The notes beneath the pieces are model-generated. The model was not told the DNA's origin. It saw only the letters and a program-made list of their open reading frames with translations, and ran no database searches. Position numbers and translations under genes: made by a program. DNA of 64,000 nt from the NCBI RefSeq assembly GCF_963676685.1, contig NC_092357.1, positions 67,311,957 through 67,375,956 of the forward strand, in the 5' to 3' direction. The number at the start of each line of letters is the position of its first letter. The stretch's first letter is position 1. Positions 56,313 through 64,000 of the stretch are shown piece after piece. Origin of the DNA: Mytilus edulis. Taxonomy: Eukaryota; Mollusca; Bivalvia; Mytilida; Mytilidae.

Positions 56313-58875
56313 GTGGTCAGTATGCTGGAGTTTCTTATCGACAACATATTTGTTGAGTTTGGAGATAGACTTTTTCAACAAATTGTCGGCATTCCTATGG
56401 GAACGAACTGCGCGCCTCTCCTTGTTGACCTCTTATTTTCATATGAATCGGAGTTCCTTCAGACATTTGTCAAAAACAAGAAGATCAAAGAAGCCAGGTT
56501 ATTTAATTTCACTTTCAGATATATTGATGATGTTCTTTCCATTAACAATCCGAACTTTTCTGATTGGGTTCCATTAATATATCCACCAGAACTAGACATT
56601 AAAGAGACAACAGACACGGCTTCCTCCGCCTCATTTTTAGCTCACCTGGCCTAAAAGGCCATGTGAGCTTTTCCCATCACTTGGCGTCCGTCGTCGTCGT
56701 CGTCGTCGTCGTCTGTCGTCGTTAACAATTTTTCAAACATCTTCTCCTCTGAAACTACTGAATGGATTTGAATGAAACTTAGCATGATTGTTCCTTAGAT
56801 TATCCTGCACAAAGTGTGTGCTTCGATTTTTGATCCGTCAAAAAACATGACCGCCGTTACTTAAAATAGAACATAGGGGTCAAATGCAGTTTTTGTCTTA
56901 TATCTCAAAAACGAAAGCATTTAGAGCAAATCTGAAATGGGGGTAAAAATGTTCATTAGGTCAAGATCTATCAGCCCTGAAATTTTCAGATGAATCAAAC
57001 AAACCATTGTTGGGTTGCTGCCCCTTAATTGGTAATTTTAAGGAAATTTTGCAGTTTTTGGTCATTATCTTGAATATTATTATAGATAAAGATAAACTGT
57101 AAACAGCAAAAATGATCAGCAAAGTAAGATCTACAAATAAGTTAATATGACCAAAATTGTCAATTGATCCCTTAAGGGGTTATTGTCCTTTAATGACAAT
57201 TTTTCACAATTTGTTCATCACATTTGCTAACTTTAAAAAATCTTCTCCTCTGAAACTACTGAATGGATTTGGATGAAACTTAGCATGATTGTTTCTTAGA
57301 TTATCCTGCACAAAGTGTGTGCTTCGATTTTTGATCCGTCAAAAAACATGGCCGCCGTTACTTAAAATAGAACATAGGGGTCAAATGCAGTTTTTGGCTT
57401 ATATCTCAAAAACGAAAGCATTTAGAGCAAATCTGACATGGGGGTAAAAATGTTCATTAGGTCAAGATCTATCAGCCCTGAAATTTTCAGATGAATCAAA
57501 CAAACCATTGTTGGATTTCTGCCACTTAATTGGTAATTTTAAGGAAATTTTGCAGTTTTTGGTCATTATCTTGAATATTATTATAGATAAAGATAAACTG
57601 TAAACAGCAAAAATGATCAGCAAAGTAAGATCTACAAATAAGTTAAATATGATCAAAATTGTCAATTGACCCCTTAAGGAGTTATTGTCCTTTAATGACA
57701 ATTTTTCACAATTTGTTCATCATATTTGCTAACTTTAAAAAATCTTCTCCTCTAAAACTACTAAACCAAATTCAACCAAACTTCAACTGAATGATCAGTA
57801 GGGTGTATAAAATAAAGTTTATTCTTTATTTTTTATTTCGTCAAAAAACATGGCCGTCATGGCTAAAAATAGAACACAGTGTAAAATGCAGTTTTTGGCT
57901 TATATCTCGAAAACTCCAGCATTTAGAGCAAATAAGACAAGAAGTTAAAGTATTTATTAGGTCAAGGTCTTCCTGTCCTGAAATTTTCAGCCGAATTGGG
58001 TAACTGGTTTTTCAGGTATAATGCCCCTGAATTGATGATTTTAAAGAAATTTTGCAGTTTTTGGTTATTATCTTGAATATTATTATAGATACAGATAAAC
58101 TGTTTATAGCAAAAATGTTAAGCAAAGTAAGATCTACAAATAAGTCAATTTGACCAAAATTGTCAATTGACCCCTTAAGGAGTTATTGCCCTTTAAAGAC
58201 TTTTTTCACAATTTGTTCATCATGTTGACTTACTTTAAAAAATCTTCTCCTTTGAAACTGCTGTATCAATTTCAGCCAAACTTAGGCTAAATGAGTTTCA
58301 GAGTATCTAGTATAAATTTTATATTTCATTTCCTTGTATGTCAGAAACATAGCTCCTATGGCTAAAATAGAACATAGGAGAAAATGATTTTTTTTTGGCT
58401 TTTGAAGAAAAGAGGACGATTCAAAGAACATTTAAATAAATTGAAAAGCCAAAAAATCATTGATGAGAGATTTAACCAAAAAAATTAAGGTGAGCGATTC
58501 AGGCTCTTGAGAGCCTCTTGTTAGACTTATACCTCGAATTTGACCTACACAGTCATCTTAGTACCAGAATCTATGACAAACGAGACGATTTTGATTTTGA
58601 AATTATCAATTTCCCCCACCTTATTAGCAATGTACCAACTTCAACTGCATATGGAATATACATTTCCCAACTTGTTCGGTATTCAAGATTTTGCAGCTCC
58701 TACTCAGACTTTGTAAAACGCCACCAGTGTCTGAGCAAAAAAGTTGATGAACCAGGGGTATGTCAAAGAACGTCTCGTCCTTTTTCTAAAAAAGTTCATC
58801 GGAAGGTACCCAGAACTTGTTGATAAATATTCCGTATCAACTTCACAAATAATACACGAAGGTCTTGGAGTATAG
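56313..58875 (+). pseudogene. Reverse transcriptase, split by an element and frameshifted
   Basis: Segment 1 is 56,313-56,639, nearly identical to 55,298-55,624. The frame resumes at 58,521 after the inserted element, with DLYLEF and then TRIYDKRDDFDFEIINF and YGIYISQLVRYSRF. A one-base gain in a G-run (58,755-58,758) shifts the frame. The end can still be read in the new frame up to a stop at 58,875. The YIDD catalytic box is in segment 1. It is 5'-truncated as well. The gene was once a single long frame of a retroelement. Confidence 0.75.
56640..58520 (-). mobile_element. GCTCACC family element inserted in the reverse transcriptase (copy 4)
   Basis: It begins GCTCACCTGGCC and ends AGAGCCTCTTG. 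TTA is on both sides (56,637-56,639 and 58,521-58,523), and removing one TTA restores the reading frame across the junction. It carries about three cores like copy 1, with a (CGT)n tract next to the hairpin. Confidence 0.8.
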
Positions 58876-58979
58876 ATTTTGCGTACTGACGTTGTTTATC
58901 ATCGTAATAACGTGTTATATCATTCTTTTATTTGTCTTTATTAATATTACTTTTACTGTTAAGTCTTTTTTTTAAATAT

Positions 58980-59310
58980 CCTTTTAACGTAACTCTGTGC
59001 TTATGTATCCCATCATACTTTGAACGACAAAATTATTTTATAATGTGACTCTGTACCTATGTATCTTGTCATACTTTGAATGACAAAATTATTTTATTTA
59101 TTAATATTACTTTTACTGTTAACCCACCCTTTTTTTGTGATATACATTTGACGTGACTCTGTACTTATGTATCCCGTCATACTTTGAACCACACTATTAT
59201 TTTATTGATTATTATTACTTTAACAATGTTTAACTGTCAAGTCAGTTTTTGTTATATCTATTTTGCCTGACTGTATTTATGCATCACGCCATACTTTGAA
59301 CGACAACATT
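58980..59310. repeat. About 110-bp degenerate tandem repeat
   Basis: 'tatgtatcccgtcatacttt' and 'gacaaaattattttatt' recur (anchors about 58,992, 59,048, 59,156, 59,267). It lies just 3' of the reverse transcriptase, probably its 3' untranslated tail. Confidence 0.65.
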
Positions 59311-59542
59311 ATTCCATGTCTACCTGTGCGAATTTCAAACGCACAATTTTACACCAGTACTCAAAACCCTCCTTCCTTGATGGTTACATTTTACATAGAC
59401 AAATAAAATCGTATAATATAATCAAAATGAGGATGTTAATTTGATGTATGCCTTTTTGTGCTTCTTCGTTACATTTGTTGTTTTTATAGTGATTAAGATG
59501 ATAACACAATGTTGACTGCTGTACCCCTATTTTTGACATTTT

Positions 59543-60630
59543 TGTCGAGCCTGCAACTTTTGTTGCAGAAAGCTCGACATAGGGATAGTGATCTGGCGGC
59601 GGCTACGGCGGCGGCGTTAGCTCACTTCTTAAAAGCTTTATATTTTAGAAGGTGGAAGACCTGGATGCTTCATACTTTGTATATAGATGCTTCATGTTAC
59701 GAAGTTTCCGTCAGTCACATGTCCAATGTCCTTGACCTCATTTTCATGGTTCAGTGACCATTTGAAAAAAAAGTTCAAATTTTTTGTAAAGTTGAATTCT
59801 CTCTTATTATAAGTAATAGGATAACTATATTTGATATGTGCGTACCTTGCAAGGTCCTGGTGTCTGTCAGACAGTTTTCACTTGACCTCGACCTCATTTC
59901 ATGGATCAGTGATCAAGGTTAAGTTTTGGTGGTCAAGTCCATATCTCAGATACTTTAAGCAATAGGGCTAGTATATTCGGTGTATGGAAGGACTGTAAGG
60001 TGTACATGTCCAACTGGCAGGTGTCATCTGACCATGACCTCATTTTCATGGTTCAGTGGTTATAGTTAAATTTTTGTGTTTTGGTCTGTTTTTCTCATAC
60101 CATATGCAATAGGTCTACTATATTTGTTGTATGGAATGATTGTTAAGTGTACATGTCTAGCGGGCAGATGTCATGTGACCTTGACCTCATTTTCATGGTT
60201 CAGTGGTCAAAGTTAAGTTTTTGAGTTTTGGTCTTTTTATCTAATGCTATATGCCATAGGTCAACTATATTTGGTGTATGGAAATATTTTATGATCTTTA
60301 TGTCAGTCGAGCAGGTTTTATTTAACCGTGACCTCATTTTTACGGTTCATTGCACAGTGTTAAGTTTTTGTGTTTTGGTCTATTTTTCTTAAACTATAAG
60401 TAATGTGTCAACTATATATATTGTATAGAAGCATTGTTAGCTGTACCTGTCTGCCTGGCATGGTTCATCTGACCTGGACCTCTTTTTCAAGGTTCATTGG
60501 TCTTTGTTATCTTGGTTAATGTTAAGTTTATGTGACAGTTGTAATAAAGCTTAGCTTTATACTTAGGACTATCAACATAATATCAATGATTAGTATAGAA
60601 GGCGAGACATTTCAGCGTGTGCACTCTTGT
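59543..60630 (-). mobile_element. Hairpin-terminated repeat, TGTCGAGC family, 147-bp cores
   Basis: The hairpin TGTCGAGC...GCTCGACA (59,543-59,580) is followed by a GGCGGC tract. Cores follow with anchors 59,733, 59,889, 60,036, 60,183, 60,330 and 60,477; after the first, every interval is exactly 147 bp. A decayed relative is at about 37,505-38,395. The open frame at 59,509-59,757 is repeat. Confidence 0.75.
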
Positions 60631-63241
60631 TACCTATTGTGTCTGTTTGTTTTGTTCACTCATCGGTGACAATATAATGGAATTTGATGCGACTGTCATA
60701 CAACGAGAGGTTTAGCTAGCTATAAAACCAGGTTCAATCCACCATTTTCTACATTTGAAAATGACTGTACCAAGTCAGGAATATGACAGTTCTTGTCCAT
60801 TCGTTTTTGATGCGTTTTGTTATTTGATTTTGCCATTTGATTATTGACTTTCCGAATTGATTTTCCTCTGAGTTCAGTATTTTTGTGATTTTACTTTCAA
60901 TTACAAAAACAAAACATGTGTTATAGAAGTCTCTGATGTTACCTTAAAAAAAATACATTTAATTATTATAACACATAACACCCAACAAAAGATCAAACTA
61001 GAAAGACCTTGTTGATTGCCTAACTTTAGTCAATATAGTTTATTCCTATTTTATTATGGGGCCGGATCGACCTTTGACCGGATCGACGTTGGCCAGATCG
61101 ACTTGGGAACGATTGACTTTGGACCGAATCGACTTGGGGAGGTAACGACCGGATACCCCACTGAATTACAGGCTCCTGACTTGGATTAGACACATACATA
61201 CATAATGTGGCGGGTTAAACATGTTAGCGGGATCACAACCCTCCCCTTACCTGGGACAGTACTGTATATGAAATAAATGAAAGGTTAAATGGATCATCAA
61301 TAGTAGTTAAAATGACGATAGTTTTTTCCAGTGACACTAATCCATGAAACCTGCAGAATAACTAGTTGCAGTTATTTTTTCAGATTGTTTAATAGTTTTC
61401 ATTAGACAAAAGCTATAGAATGCATTTACCATATGTTTAATGGGAATTTCTTTTAAACATGTGGTAAATGTTTATATGATCTATAGACACATTTTGCCCT
61501 GTTACACTTTTGTGTCTTGTACATGTTGAAAGAAGAGGATTGGGAGCTCACAAACAAAAATTTATCCCTGGCCGGTGCCACATTTTATATGTCACTGTTC
61601 TAAGTAGTAGTCTGTATTTCAGTTTTTGTCGTGGGTTGATGTCTGTTAATTTTATTTTAAAATATTGTTTTGTCTGAAATCTGGACATTGGTTTTTTTTT
61701 TTATTTGTTTCACATTTTGTCATAGCGACCTTCTGTTACTTTATTTAGCTTTATACAAACTTCAATGTCAATTCATGATTCCTTGAGTAAGCAGGACCGA
61801 AAAAGAGGGACAAAAGACACATAGGGACAGTCAAACTCATAGATCGAAAATAAACTGACAACGCTATGGCTAATAATAAAAAAAGACAAACATACAAATA
61901 ATAGCACACAAGAAACAACATAGAAAACTAAAGGCTTAATAACACCAAATAATCTGCATGAATATGAAAAGTGAAAATTATGAAAAACTATAAAATCACA
62001 AAAATACTGAACTCATAGGAAAATCCAATCGGAAAGTCCATAATCACATGGCAAAATCAAACGACAAAACACATAAAAAACGAATGGACAAGAACTGTCA
62101 TATTTCTAACTTGATACAGGCATTTTCAAATGTAGAAAATGGTGGATTGAACCTGGTTTTATAGCGTTAAACGTCTCACTTGTACAACAGCCGCATCAAG
62201 TTTAACAACATTGATAATGATGCGCGAACAAAACAAACAGACAAAATAGGTAAAAATGTCACAATTAAAGGTAAATAAAGAAACAGTGGCATACCAAATA
62301 ACAGTGACGTGAGTTGTTCCACTGTAAATGACCTAATCACAGGTCATTTATGTTTCTGTAACAAGCTACGGACCTACAATTCAATGTAACTGGTTCCCTT
62401 ATATTTTCGTTTGTTTGTTCTTGTAGTATAAATGTGCCCTATAAGTTTAACTTTTTAATTGTCATACCAGGACCGTATTTTTTTAAAAGAGCTTTCTATA
62501 CGATATGGATTTGCTAATTGTTGAAGTTCTAACGGATTCCTTTAATAAGACAATATTTGTCCTTTGTTCCTATGATTAATGTTCTCCTTCTCAATCATAC
62601 CGCAACTCGGTATTTCTATATTAAATATATAGATTGCATTAATGAATTTGGTAGATGCTCATTGTGCTTCTTTGCTGACTATTTGTTTTTGTTTTGTTCT
62701 AATTTAGATTGTGACAGTGATGACTGCTATACCCCTATTTTGAAAATTTTACCTATTATGTCTGTTTCGTTCACGCATCGTTGTAAATATAATGGAACAT
62801 TTGAAAATGACTGTACCAAGTCAGGAATATGACAGTTGTTGTCCATTCGTTTGATGTGATTTGTCATTTTATTTTGCAATTTGATGAGATACTTTTCCGT
62901 TTTGAATTTTCTCGGAGATCAATATTTTTGTGATTTTACTTATTGTATCAAGTAATATTTTTGATCAGTTCAGTTATTGATTATCTATTTAAATATTTCA
63001 ACAACAATTATATTGATGACATCATCACAATAAAAAGCAGTTTCCTTATTGATACTTGTTATATTACAGTTGTTATCCATTCGGTTGATGTGTATGAGCT
63101 TTTGATCATGCTATTTGATTAGGGACTTTCCGTTTTAAATTTTCCTTGGAGTTCAGTACTTTTGTGATTTTACTTTTTATATCACTGTAAGTCTTATAGA
63201 CATCTCGATTAGAGTATATAGTTGACGATTTAAAAAGAAGT
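60631..63241. other. Repeat-dense spacer before the last gene
   Basis: It contains several copies, in both orientations, of the 'ccaagtcaggaatatgacag' family (60,635-60,905, 61,770-62,290, 62,755-62,955, 63,060-63,185). It also holds the right half of the repeat split by the 6.6-kb insertion (61,158-61,260). The frame at 62,557-62,832 is repeat. Sequence at 61,270-61,760 and 62,300-62,550 shows nothing recognisable. Confidence 0.55.
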
Positions 63242-63530
63242 ATGTTTTATTACAGAATAGTATATATTCTAGAACTTTTATCCTTCTGTGCTGCTTTGTC
63301 ACAAATGTTTGTCAAAGAAAAAGATTCACAAATAGTTTTAAGTCAGGCGTTAATATATAGTAAGCGAGTCGAATCTGTAATGGAATGTGCAATGCAATGC
63401 ACAAATGTGAAAAACTGCTGCTCTAGCAAGTATCATATCACTATAGGACAATGTACATTATTCTACGCTTGTTGTCCTAAAACTGAACACATGGTTGGAT
63501 TAACGACACTTATAAGGAATTCAATACCAG
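63242..63530 (+). CDS. First exon of a secreted PAN/Apple-like protein (partial)
   Basis: The frame opens with a hydrophobic leader (residues 1-20, YILELLSFCAALS). A cysteine pattern follows: VESVMECAMQC, then NVKNCCSSKYH, then GQCTLFYACCP. This is typical of PAN/Apple-type modules at the N-terminus of many molluscan secreted or membrane proteins (family knowledge). A GTAGGT donor follows CCAG at 63,530. The rest of the gene lies past the window. An acceptor-like TTTATTACAG overlaps the ATG, so the start could instead be an internal exon. Confidence 0.5.
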
Positions 63531-63570
63531 GTAGGTCTTGTATATTTTTCTCTCTCAAATATTGTGTAAA

Positions 63571-63945
63571 CTCATCATAGTTACAAGGATTAAATTTTGT
63601 ATTTACGCCAGACGCATCAGTGACGTCCGAATCAAAAAAAGTTAAAAATAAAATAGTCAATTAAAGTACGAGGTTAAAGAGCATTGAGGACCAAAATTCC
63701 TAAAAGTTTTGCCATTTACAACTAAGGTAATCTATTCCTGAGGTAGAAAAGCCCTTGTATTTCTAAAATTTTGTACAACAGTTAATTTATAAATATGATC
63801 ATATCAATGATAATTCATGTCAGAAGTGCTGACTACTGGGGCTGGTGACACCCTCGGGGAATTCAAAACTCCACTAGCAGTGGCATCGATTCAGTGGTTG
63901 TAAATAAAACTCATCATAGATACCAGAGTTAAATTTTTTTATTTG
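63571..63945. repeat. Dispersed 'actcatcatag' repeats at the window end
   Basis: Two copies of the family seen at 2,587 and 6,117 lie in the first intron of the PAN-like gene (63,571-63,725 and from 63,908). The sequence between them shows nothing recognisable. Confidence 0.6.
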
Positions 63946-64000
63946 TGTAGTCAAGCTTTAAAAATATCTTAATTAAATGAGGCCACAGTTAAAAATATTT

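Larger units (their letters stand above)
54894..56920. repeat. 1.01-kb direct tandem duplication
   Basis: 54,894-55,904 and 55,905 to about 56,920 are nearly identical, with offsets of 1,011-1,015 bp. The left junction joins 'catttagagcaaa' to 'acagacatcaac'. Each copy holds a dispersed repeat, the reverse-transcriptase fragment and the first about 280 bp of a GCTCACC element. The few differences imply recent origin or an assembly duplicate. Confidence 0.85.
54556..61157. mobile_element. 6.6-kb composite insertion with 9-bp target duplication
   Basis: CCACTGAAT lies at both edges (54,547-54,555 and 61,158-61,166). Uninterrupted sequence at about 16,415-16,441 shows the same words contiguous, so this is a true insertion. 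Just inside each edge are short arrays of a GGATCGAC-type motif in opposite orientations (54,566-54,643 and 61,062-61,150). The contents are a broken reverse transcriptase, GCTCACC elements, a tandem repeat and a TGTCGAGC element. Class is uncertain: 8-9 bp duplications fit Mutator-like or hAT-like transposons, but no transposase is seen. Confidence 0.7.

Noticed and set aside
59509-59757. 82-codon frame with an alanine-rich stretch
   Set aside because: The alanine run is the GGC microsatellite beside the TGTCGAGC hairpin.
62557-62832. 91-codon frame before the PAN-like gene
   Set aside because: It overlaps a dispersed repeat present several times in the window, with no conserved protein signal.

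Overview
This is animal nuclear DNA, almost certainly from a marine mussel (Mytilus or a close relative). It is AT-rich, its genes have short exons with GT-AG introns, and it is packed with short dispersed repeats of the kind typical of bivalve genomes. The species call rests on recalled repeat families and gene content and was not searched.

Four spliced protein genes can be rebuilt with matching reading phases at nearly every junction. (1) The La autoantigen homologue (minus, 12,223-24,568) has 12 coding exons, 417 residues and a non-coding first exon near 26,035-26,150. (2) Prohibitin-1 (plus, 29,860-36,615) has 6 exons and 270 residues. (3) A secreted or ER-type Fe/Mn superoxide dismutase (minus, 38,949-45,351) has 4 exons, one of them tentative. 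(4) A secreted cysteine-rich protein resembling the DUF4773 family (plus, 45,486-50,254) has 4 exons. Genes 3 and 4 are head to head, 134 bp apart. A fifth gene, with a signal peptide and a PAN/Apple-like module, begins at 63,242 and leaves the window.

The first 11.3 kb, downstream of La and on the same strand, holds a tandem array of C/D-box small nucleolar RNA genes. There are nine copies of type A and seven of type B, plus one decayed B. They lie partly inside duplicated 1-1.5 kb units that later repeats have broken up. In both types the stretch upstream of the D' box is essentially invariant and matches conserved 28S rRNA segments, while the stretch upstream of box D drifts. This is the most interesting system in the window.

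The rest is mobile DNA. At least five unrelated families share one architecture: tandem core repeats (periods near 147, 160 and 168 bp, or 501 bp), then a short ACGG/ACTG or GAC microsatellite, then a terminal hairpin. This matches what is described for bivalve pearl/Helitron-like non-autonomous elements. Terminal-inverted-repeat elements with clean TTA/TAA, TTAA or 6-bp target duplications sit in introns of La, prohibitin and the dismutase. From 54,556 to 61,157 a 6.6 kb insertion with a 9-bp target duplication holds a reverse-transcriptase gene that is partly duplicated in tandem, split by another element and frameshifted.
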